A stretch of 64,000 nt of DNA from Rhizobium sp. 9140 (GCF_900067135.1 NZ_FJUR01000001.1:995501-1059500); one strand, 5' to 3'; numbered from the stretch's first letter, positions 18,658 to 28,643 are shown. A program made the numbers and translations. Notes: generated by a model from the sequence alone, not told the origin.

Positions 18658-20280
18658 TCAGGACGCGGCTTCCGCCTCGTCCTCCTCGCTCGCTTCCACT
18701 ATTTGGAGTGCCTCGGTCTCACGTGCAAGGTCTTCTTCCGTAATCCAGCCCGCAGCCAAGCGTGCCTGAAGGATCATGGTTTCCGCTTCCGTGCGCGAAA
18801 CTTCCAGCTTGGAGAACAGGCCCTCGAAACGCTTGGTCTCGCCGTCCTTGCGCTCCGACCAGCCGACGAGGTCGTCGGCGGCGCAGCCTGCGAAGTCTTC
18901 CATCGTCTTGATGCCGTCCTGGCCGAGCGCCACCATCATCTGCCCGGTCATACCGTTGATCGTGCGCAGTTCGTCAGCAACGCCGAGCGCCTTGCGCTTT
19001 TCGTCCATCTCGGCTTCGAGCTTGTCCAGATATTCGCGGGCGCGGGTCTGGATCTCGCTTGCGGTCTCCTCGTCGAAGCCCTCGATAGAGGCGATTTCGT
19101 CAAGCTCTGCATAGGCGAGTTCCTCGACCTGCGCGAAGCCTTCGGAGGCCAGAACCTGACCGACCATCTCGTCCACGTCGAGCGATTCCATGAAGAGGTT
19201 GGTGCGCTCGTTGAATTCCTTCTGGCGGCGCTCGGACTCTTCGGCTTCCGTCATGATGTCGATGTCCCAGCCGGTCAGCTGCGACGCGAGACGGACGTTC
19301 TGGCCGCGACGGCCGATGGCGAGCGACAGCTGCTCGTCAGGCACGACGACTTCGATACGCTCTGCGTCCTCATCGAGAACGACCTTGGACACTTCGGCCG
19401 GCTGCAGGGCGTTGACGATGAAGGATGCCGGATCCTGGCTCCACGGAATGATGTCGATCTTCTCGCCCTGAAGCTCGCCGACAACGGCCTGAACGCGGCT
19501 GCCGCGCATGCCGACGCAGGCGCCGACTGGATCGATCGACGAATCGTTGGAGATCACGGCGATCTTGGCGCGCGAACCCGGATCGCGGGCGACCGAGCGG
19601 ATCTGGATGATGCCGTCGTAGATTTCGGGCACTTCCATGGTGAAGAGCTTGACCATGAACTGCGGATGCGTCCGCGACAGGAAGATCTGCGGACCGCGCT
19701 GTTCGCGGCGCACGTCGTAGACATAGGAGCGGACGCGGTCGCCGTAGCGCATGTTTTCGCGCGGGATCATCTCGTCGCGGCGGATGATGCCTTCGCCGCG
19801 GCCGAGGTCCACGATGACGTTGCCGTATTCGACACGCTTGACCGTGCCGTTGACGATCTCGCCGATGCGATCCTTATATTCGTCGAACTGGCGGTCACGC
19901 TCGGCTTCGCGAACCTTTTGGACGATGACCTGCTTGGCGGACTGTGCGGCGATACGGCCGAAATCCATCGGCGGCAGCGGATCGGCAATGAAGTCGCCGA
20001 GCTTGGCGTCCGGGTTGCGGTCGCGCGCCAGTTCCAGCGGGATCTGCGTGCCGTAGTCTTCGGCAACCTCGACCACTTCCAGGAGACGCTGCAGGCGGAT
20101 CTCGCCGGTCTTGGAATTGATGTCGGCGCGGATGTTGCTTTCCGAGCCGTAGCGTGAGCGCGCCGCCTTCTGGATCGCGTCGGCCATGGCGGCCAGCACG
20201 ATTTCGCGGTCGATCACCTTTTCGCGCGCGACGGCATCCGCGATCTGCAGAAGTTCGAGCCGGTTAGCACTGACTGCCAT
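18658..20280 (-). CDS. nusA: transcription termination/antitermination protein NusA
   Basis: NusA binds RNA polymerase and nascent RNA, affecting pausing, termination and antitermination. The 540-residue protein contains the N-terminal polymerase-binding domain (~1-130), an S1 domain (~135-200), two KH domains (~215-345, with [14 protein letters not shown] and [20 protein letters not shown]) and C-terminal helix-hairpin-helix repeats (~370-500). The tail is acidic ([11 protein letters not shown]). It follows rimP and precedes ylxR on the same strand. NusA is a known feedback regulator of its operon in E. coli, which bears on the terminator in front of rimP. Confidence 0.97.
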   Translation of the reverse strand: MAVSANRLELLQIADAVAREKVIDREIVLAAMADAIQKAARSRYGSESNIRADINSKTGEIRLQRLLEVVEVAEDYGTQIPLELARDRNPDAKLGDFIADPLPPMDFGRIAAQSAKQVIVQKVREAERDRQFDEYKDRIGEIVNGTVKRVEYGNVIVDLGRGEGIIRRDEMIPRENMRYGDRVRSYVYDVRREQRGPQIFLSRTHPQFMVKLFTMEVPEIYDGIIQIRSVARDPGSRAKIAVISNDSSIDPVGACVGMRGSRVQAVVGELQGEKIDIIPWSQDPASFIVNALQPAEVSKVVLDEDAERIEVVVPDEQLSLAIGRRGQNVRLASQLTGWDIDIMTEAEESERRQKEFNERTNLFMESLDVDEMVGQVLASEGFAQVEELAYAELDEIASIEGFDEETASEIQTRAREYLDKLEAEMDEKRKALGVADELRTINGMTGQMMVALGQDGIKTMEDFAGCAADDLVGWSERKDGETKRFEGLFSKLEVSRTEAETMILQARLAAGWITEEDLARETEALQIVEASEEDEAEAAS

Positions 20281-20362
20281 GGGGTAGGTCTCCGTAGGTC
20301 GAATAGTCCGGGTGGTGCCTCTCAGGCCACGCTCCAGAGGAGAAGCGCCGGCCGGGCGCGTG

Positions 20363-20998
20363 TCATTCCTGCGAAGGGGTCTCGTCGTCGCCGTCGAGCT
20401 CTTCGAAATTCTCGTTTGCCGCCTCGCGTGCGGCCTTGGCCTTCTTGTCGGCCGTCAGTGCATCGCGGATCAGCTCGTCCGTCAGGATCAGCTTGGCTTC
20501 GGCCAGCGCCGAGAACGGCACGACCACCGTCGGCGCCTCCTCCGGACCCGGCTGGTCGCGCTCGATGGTGAACCCGTCCGCGTCCGCACCCAGAATGACG
20601 CCGCGGAAGCGCTTGCGGTTCTCCACCAGAACCGAGGTCTCGCACTTGACGAGATGGCCGATCCATCGGACGAAGTCGCCCTTGCGCACCATCGGCCGGT
20701 CGATACCCGGCGAAGACACTTCGAGATGATACGCCTTGCCGATCGGATCGTCCACGTCGAGCACCGGCGAGATCGCCGAGGAAACCGCTTCGCAGTCTTC
20801 GACCGTCATCGTGCCGTCGGTCCGCTCGGCCATGATCTGCAGCGTCGCACCGTTCTGGGCCGAAAGCCGCACGCGCACCAGCTGGTAGCCCATGGGCATC
20901 AACACAGGCTCGATGATGTCGGCAACGCGGCGATCGATCCCGGTCTCGGTGATCAGGCGCGGTTCCTGCTGGATGTCTGCGGTGTCGATGTCGGACAA
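20363..20998 (-). CDS. rimP: ribosome maturation factor RimP, TTG start
   Basis: RimP assists 30S subunit maturation. The 211-residue protein has the two expected domains, with GYQLVRVRL, the central [27 protein letters not shown] segment, and a C-terminal SH3-like part. I place the start at TTG 20998, because GGGAG lies seven bases upstream and translation then begins with the usual SDIDTADIQ sequence. An ATG seven codons earlier would put the binding site inside the gene. The C-terminus is extended and acidic ([16 protein letters not shown]). It is the first gene of the rimP-nusA-ylxR-infB operon. Confidence 0.93.
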   Translation of the reverse strand: MSDIDTADIQQEPRLITETGIDRRVADIIEPVLMPMGYQLVRVRLSAQNGATLQIMAERTDGTMTVEDCEAVSSAISPVLDVDDPIGKAYHLEVSSPGIDRPMVRKGDFVRWIGHLVKCETSVLVENRKRFRGVILGADADGFTIERDQPGPEEAPTVVVPFSALAEAKLILTDELIRDALTADKKAKAAREAANENFEELDGDDETPSQE

Positions 20999-21032
20999 GC
21001 GATGTCTCCCGTCATGCATGTTCTGTCATGAT

Positions 21033-21068
21033 GGTAATAAAAAAGAGCGGGTCCTGACGGGCCCACTC
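21033..21068 (-). terminator. intrinsic terminator in the rimP leader (candidate attenuator)
   Basis: On the minus strand AAGAG-T-GGGCCC and GGACCC-G-CTCTT flank a short loop and are followed by a run of T (TTTTTTATT). No minus-strand gene ends upstream of it, and it lies between the predicted promoter and the rimP start. It therefore looks like a leader terminator rather than the end of another gene. Confidence 0.65.
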
Positions 21069-21096
21069 TTCATCAACCGATCAAGAATTTGAGCGT

Positions 21097-21125
21097 CATA
21101 TACGCCGCATCGGCCGCAATTGCAA
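21097..21125 (-). promoter_or_regulatory. probable promoter of the rimP-nusA-infB operon
   Basis: On the minus strand TTGCAA (21120-21125) and TATATG (21097-21102) are spaced by 17 bases. The start would be near 21090, giving a leader of about 90 nt that contains an intrinsic terminator hairpin. Confidence 0.55.
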
Positions 21126-21302
21126 GCGCCGCGCCGATGGGTACTCCACGGCGAATTTCGCGTATCGCAGCGGGTTGTCACACGGGACGACCGGGCTACA
21201 TTGCACTCGAGGACCTTAGACAGCCTGACGATGCTTTTCCCGCGTTGCGGTCATTCCGCCGTTTGGTGCGCGAGGGCTGCGTGCGTGAAGAAGGAGACGG
21301 CC

Positions 21303-22934
21303 TTGCCAGATCGAATATCGCCCTTGGCACCCTTCCGTCACGACACCTTCCGCATCATCTGGATCGCAAGCCTTGCCTCCAACTTCGGTGGCCTCATCCA
21401 GTCCGTCGGTGCGGCATGGATGATGACCTCGATTTCCACTTCGGTGAATATGGTCGCGCTGGTGCAGGCTTCGGTGACGCTGCCGATCATGCTGTTTTCG
21501 CTGATCTCCGGCGCGCTGGCCGACAGTTTCGACCGGCGGCGGATCATGCTGATCGCGCAGTTCTTCATGCTTACCGTGTCCGCGCTGCTGACGGCGTTTG
21601 CCTGGTTCGGGCTGATCACGCCCTGGCTGCTCCTGATGTTCACCTTTCTCATCGGCTGTGGAACGGCGCTGAACAATCCGGCCTGGCAGGCCTCCGTCGG
21701 CGACATGGTTCCGCGCGAGGATCTGCCGGGCGCCGTGTCGCTGAACAGCATGGGCTTCAACATGACGCGCAGCGTCGGCCCGGCCATCGGCGGCGTCATC
21801 GTCGCGGCGGCCGGTGCGGCGGCGGCTTTTGCCGTAAACACGCTCACCTATTTCGCGCTCATTACCGCTTTGCTGCGGTGGAAGCGGACACCGGCGCTGA
21901 ACGCCCTGCCGCGCGAGCCGCTGGCGCGCGCGGTCGGCGCCGGCCTGCGCTATGTCGCGATGTCACCGAACATTCTGAAGGTCATGCTGCGGGGCTTTCT
22001 CTTCGGCCTTTCCGCTAGCGCCATCCTCGCGCTTCTGCCGCTCGTCGCCCGCGATCTCGTGGCCGGCGGACCCCTGACCTACGGCGTCCTGCTTGGCGCC
22101 TTCGGCATCGGCGCGATCGGCGGTGCGCTCCTGAGCGCTCGCCTGCGCGAGCGTCTGGCCGGCGAAGCCGTCGTGCGGATCGCCTTTATCGGTTTTGCCC
22201 TGTCGGCCGTCCTGGCGGCCGTCAGCCGCTCCGAGATCCTGACCGGCCTTGCCATGCTGATGTCGGGGGCGGGCTGGGTTCTGGCGCTGTCGCTGTTCAA
22301 CACCACGGTGCAGCTGTCCACGCCGCGCTGGGTGGTTGCCCGCGCCCTCTCGCTCTACCAGACAACCACGTTCGGCGGCATGGCGCTGGGCAGCTGGGTC
22401 TGGGGTTTGGCCGCGGAGGACTACGGTCCCTCGACGGCCCTCGTTGCCTCCGCGGTCGTCATGCTGGTCGGGGCGGCCGTCGGGCTGCGCTTCGCCCTGC
22501 CGGAGTTCAAGGCGCTCAACCTCGATCCTCTCGGCAGTTTCACCGAGCCGATGCTGAAGCTCGATCTGAAGCCGAGAAGCGGGCCGATCGTCGTGATGAT
22601 CGATTACGAGATCGATCCCGCCGATGTCGAGGCGTTCCTGTCGATCATGACCGAACGTCGTCGCGTCCGCATCCGCGATGGTGCCGGCCAGTGGACGCTG
22701 ATGCGCGATCTGGAGCGGCCGGAAATCTGGACGGAGACCTATCACGTGCCGACATGGGTCGAGTACGTCCGCCACAACCAGCGGCGTACCCAGGACGACG
22801 CGGCGATCCACGAACAGCTCCGCGCGCTCCACCGCGGCGAAAACGCGCCCTATGTGCACCGGATGATCGAGCGCCAGACCATCCTGCCGCACGAATACGA
22901 GCAGTTCAAACGGCAGGTCGATATCGGCCACTGA
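21303..22934 (+). CDS. MFS transporter (MFS_3/EntS-like) with C-terminal ABM-like domain
   Basis: This is a major facilitator efflux protein of ~543 residues. About twelve membrane helices span residues ~15-405, including NFGGLIQSVGAAWMM, GCGTALNNPAWQA and RSVGPAIGGVIVAAAGA. This is the DUF894/MFS_3 branch related to the enterobactin exporter EntS. The C-terminal ~140 residues are soluble and resemble an antibiotic-biosynthesis-monooxygenase-like ferredoxin fold (IVVMIDYEIDPADVEAFLSI, then WTETYHVPTWVEYVRH). The fused form recurs in this branch. TTG at 21303 has AAGGAG six bases upstream; GTG at 21285 is the alternative. The exported compound is unknown. It is divergent from rimP. Confidence 0.82.
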   Translation: MPDRISPLAPFRHDTFRIIWIASLASNFGGLIQSVGAAWMMTSISTSVNMVALVQASVTLPIMLFSLISGALADSFDRRRIMLIAQFFMLTVSALLTAFAWFGLITPWLLLMFTFLIGCGTALNNPAWQASVGDMVPREDLPGAVSLNSMGFNMTRSVGPAIGGVIVAAAGAAAAFAVNTLTYFALITALLRWKRTPALNALPREPLARAVGAGLRYVAMSPNILKVMLRGFLFGLSASAILALLPLVARDLVAGGPLTYGVLLGAFGIGAIGGALLSARLRERLAGEAVVRIAFIGFALSAVLAAVSRSEILTGLAMLMSGAGWVLALSLFNTTVQLSTPRWVVARALSLYQTTTFGGMALGSWVWGLAAEDYGPSTALVASAVVMLVGAAVGLRFALPEFKALNLDPLGSFTEPMLKLDLKPRSGPIVVMIDYEIDPADVEAFLSIMTERRRVRIRDGAGQWTLMRDLERPEIWTETYHVPTWVEYVRHNQRRTQDDAAIHEQLRALHRGENAPYVHRMIERQTILPHEYEQFKRQVDIGH

Positions 22935-22944
22935 GCTTTGTGAT

Positions 22945-24198
22945 CTACCGCAGTTTTGCTTTCAGCCCCGCATCCGGAAAACACGTCGCAGCAAGGCCGT
23001 TCTTCTCCTGCCACTGCCCGAGCGAGCGTCGGGTCTTGTAACCGGCGAGACCGTCGGCCTTGCCGATATCGTAGCCCTGCGCCTCCAGCCGCTTCTGCAT
23101 GGCCAGCACGTCCGAGCGCAGCATCTTGCCGACATCGCCCCAGCTGCCCTGGAAGGACCCGCCATTCGCGCCGATCCGGTCGGCGAGATTGCCGATGAAG
23201 AGGGCGTAGAGGTCGGAATTGTTGTATTCCTTGATCACGTAGAAATTCGGCGTCACCAGGAATTCCGGCCCGTGGCGCCCGGCCGGCACCAGCATCATGC
23301 CGCTGGCCTTCGCCTCGCTACGCGGAAACGCTTTGCCCGAAATGCGGGTGATGCCGGTCGCGGCCCATTGACCGAGTGGCTTTGCAAGGTCCGGCCCTTC
23401 CTGCGCGCAGGAAACATTCTGCGGGATCGACACCTCGAAGCCCCAGTCACGGCCGCGCTGCCAGCCCTTTTCCGACAGATAGTGCGCGATGGAGCCGAGC
23501 ACGTCCGGCACGGAATTCCAGATGTCGCGCCGCCCGTCGCCGTCGAAATCCACGGCATAGGAGAGGAAGCTCGATGGCAGGAACTGCGGCTGGCCCATGG
23601 CGCCTGCCCAGGAGCCGCGCATGTCGGCCTCATCGACGTCGCCGCTTTCAAGGATGTGCAGGGCGGAGATCAGTTCGCGGGTGAAAAGCTCGCCACGGGT
23701 CGACATGAAGGCCTTCGTCGCGAGCACATCGAGAACCGGATGCGGGATCTTCGCCCGGCCAAAACCGGATTCGCGGCCCCAGATCGCCATCACGATCGGC
23801 CCGGGTACGCCATAGGTCTTCTCGATCCGCCGGAGCGTGGCGGCATGGGCCGAGGCGAGGCTCCGGCCGGTCGCAGCAAGACCTTGAAGGCGCTTTTCGG
23901 AGAAGTAGGCGCCGGGGGATGCAAATTCCGCCTGGCTCTGCTTCTGCTCGCCCTGCGGCTTGGAGCCCGGTGGCACGAGGTCCGGCAGGTCCCAGTCGAG
24001 CTTCACGTCCGCGAAGGCCTTGTCGAACGCGTTCTTGGAGATACCGCCCTTTTGCGCCTGCGGCCAGAGATCGGTCTGGAGCCAGCGGCGGAACTGCGCT
24101 TCGGTTTCCGCCTTCGACGCGGCAAACGCGGGAAGGGCGGCGGAAGTGCAGAGGAGAGCCGCGAGGCCCAGGCGGCGGAAATGTTTCAGGAATGTCAT
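22945..24198 (-). CDS. lytic murein transglycosylase, MltB family
   Basis: The enzyme cleaves peptidoglycan glycan strands in the periplasm. The 417-residue protein has a signal peptide (residues 1-26, ending ALPAFAA), an SLT_2 domain (~30-330) with catalytic Glu ~141 in IWGRESGFG, and the SWAGAMGQPQFLPSSF segment. A C-terminal peptidoglycan-binding domain (~350-410) follows, with RLEAQGYDIGKADGLAGYKTR. No lipobox cysteine is present, so it is soluble rather than a lipoprotein. It starts just upstream of recR on the same strand with no real gap. It converges with the MFS gene. Confidence 0.9.
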   Translation of the reverse strand: MTFLKHFRRLGLAALLCTSAALPAFAASKAETEAQFRRWLQTDLWPQAQKGGISKNAFDKAFADVKLDWDLPDLVPPGSKPQGEQKQSQAEFASPGAYFSEKRLQGLAATGRSLASAHAATLRRIEKTYGVPGPIVMAIWGRESGFGRAKIPHPVLDVLATKAFMSTRGELFTRELISALHILESGDVDEADMRGSWAGAMGQPQFLPSSFLSYAVDFDGDGRRDIWNSVPDVLGSIAHYLSEKGWQRGRDWGFEVSIPQNVSCAQEGPDLAKPLGQWAATGITRISGKAFPRSEAKASGMMLVPAGRHGPEFLVTPNFYVIKEYNNSDLYALFIGNLADRIGANGGSFQGSWGDVGKMLRSDVLAMQKRLEAQGYDIGKADGLAGYKTRRSLGQWQEKNGLAATCFPDAGLKAKLR

Positions 24199-24199
24199 G

Positions 24200-24805
24200 T
24201 CAGATTGCCGTTCTCGCTCGCAAGGCTGCGGTCAGTGTACCGTCGTCTAGATAGTCGAGCTCGCCTCCGACGGGAACGCCATGGGCAAGCCGGGTGATGC
24301 GAACGTCCAGCCCGTCGAGCTGGTCGGTGATGTAATGCGCCGTGGTCTGGCCCTCGACGGTGGCATTGACGGCGATGATCAGCTCGCGCACCTCGCCCTT
24401 GACGACGCGATCGACAAGGCCGCGAATGTTGAGATCGTCAGGCCCGACGCCATCGAGCGGCGAGAGCGTACCGCCCAGCACATGGTAGGCCGTGTTCATC
24501 GCCCCCGTTCGCTCCAGCGCCCAGAGGTCGGCCACGTCTTCCACCACGATGATGCAGCTGTGGTCGCGCCGTTCGTCGGTGCAGACACTGCACGGGTCGC
24601 TCGTATCCACATTGCCGCAGCAGGAGCAGATCCTGACCTTCCGGTGCGCCTCTACCATCGCATCGGCGAGCGGGCCGAGCAGCTGGTCCTTCTTCTTGAC
24701 GAGGTGCAGCGCGGCCCTGCGCGCCGAGCGCGGCCCGAGGCCCGGCACCTTTGCCAGAAGCTGGATGAGTTTTTCGATTTCGGGGCCGGTGACTCGCTTT
24801 GCCAT
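24200..24805 (-). CDS. recR: recombination mediator RecR
   Basis: RecR works with RecO and RecF to load RecA on gapped DNA. The 201-residue protein has the helix-hairpin-helix [15 protein letters not shown] (21-35), a zinc finger using cysteines near 60, 63, 72 and 75, and a Toprim domain (~83-175) with [12 protein letters not shown]. The ATG at 24805 gives the standard length; the open frame to 25045 was rejected. recR usually follows dnaX-ybaB directly; here two plus-strand genes lie between. Confidence 0.96.
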   Translation of the reverse strand: MAKRVTGPEIEKLIQLLAKVPGLGPRSARRAALHLVKKKDQLLGPLADAMVEAHRKVRICSCCGNVDTSDPCSVCTDERRDHSCIIVVEDVADLWALERTGAMNTAYHVLGGTLSPLDGVGPDDLNIRGLVDRVVKGEVRELIIAVNATVEGQTTAHYITDQLDGLDVRITRLAHGVPVGGELDYLDDGTLTAALRARTAI

Positions 24806-24895
24806 GAGGCGCGTTCTATCCCATATGTCGTCGGAGTGAAAAGGCTTTGCATCGAACGGCGATGATCCGCGATGGCGGAGGAAAAGAGGTGGACC

Positions 24896-25516
24896 ATGAA
24901 GATCGACGCCGTCTGCATTGGCCATGCCACCGTCATCGAAGGCAAGACCGCGAAGACCGGCATCCTCAAGCATCCGCAGGGCGGTGCCGTCATCGTCGAT
25001 GCCGCGGGGCTTGCCGGCGATGCGGTCTGCAATCGGAAACATCATGGCGGACCGGATCAGGCCGTCTACGGTCTCGGCTCTCTGGATCTGGCGGCATGGG
25101 CGGACGAACTCGGCTACGGGATCGAGCCCGGCCTGTTCGGCGAAAACCTCGTCATTTCAGAGATCGATAGCCGGACAATCGCGGTCGGCGACCGCTTTGA
25201 GACGGACGGCGTGACTTTGGAGGTCACCTCGACCCGCATCCCCTGCTCAACACTGTCGCTGCGGCTGAACGATCCGAGTTTCGCCCGAAGGTTCCGTGCC
25301 GTGGCCCGGCCCGGCTTCTACTGCCGCGTGCTGCGGCCGGGCATGCTCAGCGTGGGCGATGCCGTCACCTATCGGGCGTTCCAAGGCCCCAGGATCACGA
25401 TGCCGGACATGCTCGGCGCTTCGGTCAAGAACCTGTCGGACGAGGACCGTGCCCGCTACCGTGCGGCCCCGATCAGCGAGCGCGTCCGCGCGCAGCTGGA
25501 TGGCTTCGCGCCTTAA
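24896..25516 (+). CDS. MOSC domain protein (YiiM-like)
   Basis: MOSC domains bind the molybdenum cofactor or handle activated sulphur. The 206-residue protein has [28 protein letters not shown] and the conserved cysteine in PCSTLSLRL, the three usual signatures. The C-terminal 50 residues correspond to the 3-alpha extension ([21 protein letters not shown]). It may reduce N-hydroxylated substrates, as YiiM does, but that is inferred. GAGGTGG precedes the ATG at 24896; the in-frame ATG at 24872 has no binding site. Confidence 0.82.
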   Translation: MKIDAVCIGHATVIEGKTAKTGILKHPQGGAVIVDAAGLAGDAVCNRKHHGGPDQAVYGLGSLDLAAWADELGYGIEPGLFGENLVISEIDSRTIAVGDRFETDGVTLEVTSTRIPCSTLSLRLNDPSFARRFRAVARPGFYCRVLRPGMLSVGDAVTYRAFQGPRITMPDMLGASVKNLSDEDRARYRAAPISERVRAQLDGFAP

Positions 25517-25527
25517 CCATTTCTTAA
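25513..25527 (+). promoter_or_regulatory. exact CtrA-type box upstream of a secreted-protein gene
   Basis: The sequence TTAACCATTTCTTAA matches TTAA-N7-TTAA exactly and contains the full CtrA half-site TTAACCAT. It overlaps the stop of the MOSC gene and lies 75 bases before the ATG of the secreted protein at 25602. The CtrA motif is established for alphaproteobacteria; use of this copy is inferred. Confidence 0.5.
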
Positions 25528-25601
25528 GGATCCGCTTCGCAGGCGCGTTCCTCTCGGCTATGTCGTCGGCATGCCCACGGGGCTGGCGATGGAGAGATGC
25601 G

Positions 25602-26156
25602 ATGGCTTGGGCAGACAGGATCAGACGGCAGGCCGGATGTCTCGCGCTCCTTCTTCTCGTCGCCATACCCGCAAGCCATAGCCTCGCCAAGACCTGCACG
25701 CCATCCGGCAGCGAAGCGTCGCGGCTTCAGCGCCAGATCGCATCCAACATGGCCATGGCGCGCAATCACGTCTGCACCATAGAAAGCAGCGGCTTTGCGT
25801 GCCGGGAAATCGCCGGTCGTATCGCGCAGGCACGCGCCGAACTTGCCGCCTTGCCGTCCGCGTGCAAGCCCGTCATCCGCACTGTGCGTGAAGAGAGCAA
25901 GCCGAAACCGAAACGTGTCGTCCGGAAGCCGATCAAGACCGCGACCGAAGCCGTAGCCGTAGCCGTGCTGCCGGCCATGACGGTGGTGGCCCCCGAGACG
26001 ATACCGGCAATCGAGCCGACGGTTGTCGCGGTCCTTGAAAGCGAGCCGACGACTGGGCTTTTCATGAATGTCAGCCTGCGCGGCACGAAGACGGATATTC
26101 CAAGATTTCCGCGCAAGGTGCGCATGGTCGGCCCGGCATTTCTGCCGGAGCCTTAG
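25602..26156 (+). CDS. exported Cys-containing hypothetical protein
   Basis: The 184-residue product has a signal peptide with a strong hydrophobic core ([11 protein letters not shown]), probably cleaved after residue ~29. The mature N-terminal part has four cysteines (about 32, 58, 67 and 88) in a helical segment, consistent with two disulphides in the periplasm. A basic linker ([11 protein letters not shown]) and a Val/Ala/Pro/Glu-rich stretch follow, then a short conserved-looking end ([17 protein letters not shown]). I recognise no family. GGAG lies seven bases before the ATG at 25602. The stop overlaps that of the convergent ybaB gene. A CtrA-type box lies upstream. Confidence 0.65.
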   Translation: MAWADRIRRQAGCLALLLLVAIPASHSLAKTCTPSGSEASRLQRQIASNMAMARNHVCTIESSGFACREIAGRIAQARAELAALPSACKPVIRTVREESKPKPKRVVRKPIKTATEAVAVAVLPAMTVVAPETIPAIEPTVVAVLESEPTTGLFMNVSLRGTKTDIPRFPRKVRMVGPAFLPEP

Positions 26157-26476
26157 AACGGCAGCTTCATTCCGGGCGGGATCGGCAGGCCGGCGGTCAG
26201 TTCGCGGGTCTTTTCTGCTGTGATCGCCTCGGCCTTGTCCTTACCGTCCTTATGCGCGGCAACGATGAGATCCTCGAGGATCTCGACATCGTCTTCCTTG
26301 AAGAGGGAGGGGTCGATCTTGATGCTCCTCAGAGCACCCTTGCCATCCAGCCGGACAGTGACGAGGCCGCCGCCGGAGGTGCCGTCCACTTCGAGAAGGG
26401 CGATTTCCTCCTGAAGCTTCTCCATCTTGGCCTGCATTTCCTTGACCTTGCCCATCATACCCATGATGTCGCGCAT
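26153..26476 (-). CDS. ybaB: YbaB/EbfC family nucleoid-associated protein
   Basis: YbaB/EbfC is a small dimeric DNA-binding protein. The 107-residue protein starts [20 protein letters not shown] with an N-terminal coiled coil, then has the characteristic [16 protein letters not shown] and [26 protein letters not shown] lies seven bases before the ATG at 26476. It follows dnaX by 23 bases on the same strand, the usual dnaX-ybaB order. Confidence 0.95.
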   Translation of the reverse strand: MRDIMGMMGKVKEMQAKMEKLQEEIALLEVDGTSGGGLVTVRLDGKGALRSIKIDPSLFKEDDVEILEDLIVAAHKDGKDKAEAITAEKTRELTAGLPIPPGMKLPF

Positions 26477-26499
26477 CGTCCGTCTCCTCTGCTGATCAG

Positions 26500-28422
26500 T
26501 TAATGTTCGATATCGTCGCCGGGAAGGATGTCGCCCTCTTCGGACTCGGCCACGGCAGCGACCTCGGGCGTCTCGTCCAGCTCGATCTCCGAAACCTTGA
26601 TGCGGACATCGACCATTTTCGATCCGGGAAAGCGGGCGAGGATGGCGGCGACATCCGGGTCCTGCCGCGCATCGTTGAAGCGCTGCTCTTTCGCTGCGGC
26701 TTCCGTCTCTACCATGGTCGGCTGGCCCGGCTCCCGGCTGACGGTCACCATCCAGCGGATGCCGGTCCATTCCTCCAGTTTCCGCTGCAGGTCCGTCACC
26801 AGCGTCTTCGGCGCATCGTCCGGGATGTTCAACTCCAGCCGGCCCGGTTCGAGCCGCACCAGCCGCACGAAATTGCGCACCAGCGTCTTCAGGAGAATGT
26901 CCCGGTTTTTCTGGCAGAGATCGACGATATCGGCGACGGAGCGCAGCGGCACGACCGGTGCGGCCGGTTCCGGTTCCGGCTTTATATCAGCCTGTCCGCC
27001 TTCCTGCGCCGTGGGAAGTTCGGCTTCCGGCACGGCGCGCAGCATGGCCGCGCCATTGGCCGTCATCCGCGAGGGCATGACCGGTTCGCCGGCGCGCGCC
27101 TGGATGCTGCTCTGGCCCTGCGACGACACGGACGAGGTCGTGCCATTGCCACCGCCAGTGCCGCCACCATTGCCAGGTGCAGCCCCGCGCGGCGCTGGAC
27201 GACCGGCATCGCTGCCCGACATCTCCAGGAGCCGGCGCGCGGCGTCTTCCGGAGACGGGAGATGGGCTGCATGCGTCAGCCGGATCAGCACCATTTCAGC
27301 CGCGCCCGCCGGGCGGGCGGCGTTCTCCGTCTCCGGTATGCCCTTCAACAGCATCTGCCAGATCCGCGACAGGGTGGAGACGGCGACGGCTGCGGAGAAT
27401 TCCGCGCCGCGCACCCGCTCGACCTCGCTCAGCGACTGGTCGTTGGCGGCTTCCGCCGAAAATTTCAGCTTGGTCACGAGATGCGTGAAATCGGCAAGAT
27501 CGGTCAGCACGACCGCCGGGCTGGCGCCGGCCTCGTATTGCCAGGAAAACTCCTCGAGCGCCGCCTTCACGTCTCCGCGCACGACATGGCCGAAAAGATC
27601 GACGATACGGGCGCGATCGGCAAGGCCGAGCATGCTGCGCACCGCGTCGGCATCCACGATGCCGCCGCCATGGGCGATGGCCTGGTCGAGCAGCGACAGG
27701 CCGTCGCGGGCCGAGCCTTCGGCGGCGCGCGCGATCATCGCCAGCGCTTCGGCCTGTGCGGTGATGCCTTCCTTGCCGAGGATGGTGGAGAACAGGCCGA
27801 CCAGATCTGTCGCCGCGATCCGCCGCAGATCGAACCGCTGGCACCGCGACAGAACGGTGATCGGGACCTTGCGGATTTCGGTCGTCGCAAAGATGAACTT
27901 CACATGCTCCGGCGGCTCTTCGAGCGTCTTCAAGAGCCCGTTGAAGGCTTGCGTCGAGAGCATGTGCACTTCGTCGATGATATAGACTTTGTAGCGGGCG
28001 GATACGGGCCGGTAACGCACCTGCTCGATGATCTCCCTGATATCGTCAATGCCGGTGTGGGACGCGGCGTCCATCTCGATCACATCGACATGCCGGCCTT
28101 CCATGATCGCCTGGCAGTGCTCGCCGGGCGTGCGAAGATCGATCGTCGGCTTGTCGATCTCGTCGGTCTTGTAGTTCAGGGCACGCGCAAGGATACGTGC
28201 GGTGGTCGTCTTGCCGACGCCGCGTACGCCGGTCAGCATATAGGCCTGGGCGATGCGTCCCGTCTCGAAGGCATTGGTCAGCGTCCGCACCATCGGCTCT
28301 TGGCCGACCATCAGGTCGGAAAAGTCCTTCGGGCGGTACTTGCGGGCGAGCACGCGATAGGTGGCCGGCTTTTCCGTCGGGGCGGGGGCTGTATCAGGAG
28401 ATGGGATGGTGATGTCGTTCAT
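26500..28422 (-). CDS. dnaX: DNA polymerase III subunits gamma and tau
   Basis: This is the clamp-loader ATPase of the replicative polymerase. The 640-residue protein has a Walker A motif GVRGVGKT (Lys71), the DEVHM Walker B segment, and SRC in sensor 1 ([11 protein letters not shown]). An unstructured Gly/Pro-rich linker (~400-470) leads to a C-terminal tau-like domain (~500-600). The segment after Walker A that in E. coli carries four zinc cysteines has one Cys only ([12 protein letters not shown]), typical of alphaproteobacteria. It lies downstream of the 4.5S RNA gene and upstream of ybaB. Confidence 0.96.
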   Translation of the reverse strand: MNDITIPSPDTAPAPTEKPATYRVLARKYRPKDFSDLMVGQEPMVRTLTNAFETGRIAQAYMLTGVRGVGKTTTARILARALNYKTDEIDKPTIDLRTPGEHCQAIMEGRHVDVIEMDAASHTGIDDIREIIEQVRYRPVSARYKVYIIDEVHMLSTQAFNGLLKTLEEPPEHVKFIFATTEIRKVPITVLSRCQRFDLRRIAATDLVGLFSTILGKEGITAQAEALAMIARAAEGSARDGLSLLDQAIAHGGGIVDADAVRSMLGLADRARIVDLFGHVVRGDVKAALEEFSWQYEAGASPAVVLTDLADFTHLVTKLKFSAEAANDQSLSEVERVRGAEFSAAVAVSTLSRIWQMLLKGIPETENAARPAGAAEMVLIRLTHAAHLPSPEDAARRLLEMSGSDAGRPAPRGAAPGNGGGTGGGNGTTSSVSSQGQSSIQARAGEPVMPSRMTANGAAMLRAVPEAELPTAQEGGQADIKPEPEPAAPVVPLRSVADIVDLCQKNRDILLKTLVRNFVRLVRLEPGRLELNIPDDAPKTLVTDLQRKLEEWTGIRWMVTVSREPGQPTMVETEAAAKEQRFNDARQDPDVAAILARFPGSKMVDVRIKVSEIELDETPEVAAVAESEEGDILPGDDIEH

Positions 28423-28537
28423 GCGCCCCGCCGCTGGTTCCGTCTGTCCGGACAGTCGGCAAGCTTTGGACGCGGCAGCGAGCTTGCGAACGGGCGGCCC
28501 TGGTCTGATGGTTCAGGATCTTTCACGAAGACCCTGA

Positions 28538-28637
28538 GGGTGGGAGGCTGGCACGATGACCCGTGCCGGGCTCGTTGGGGCTGCTTCCTTCCGGACCTGA
28601 CCCGGTTGGCGAGTGGCTCGTCCACCACCAACCTCCC
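28538..28637 (-). ncRNA. ffs: 4.5S signal recognition particle RNA
   Basis: The minus strand contains the invariant SRP core GGTCAGGTCCGGAAGGAAGC followed by AGCC, in a ~100-nt hairpin RNA. Its ends GGGAGG (28632-28637) and CCTCCC pair to close the stem. It is the small bacterial SRP RNA that binds Ffh for membrane protein targeting. It lies just upstream of dnaX on the same strand. The exact ends are estimated to within a few bases. Confidence 0.93.
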
Positions 28638-28643
28638 GATCTC

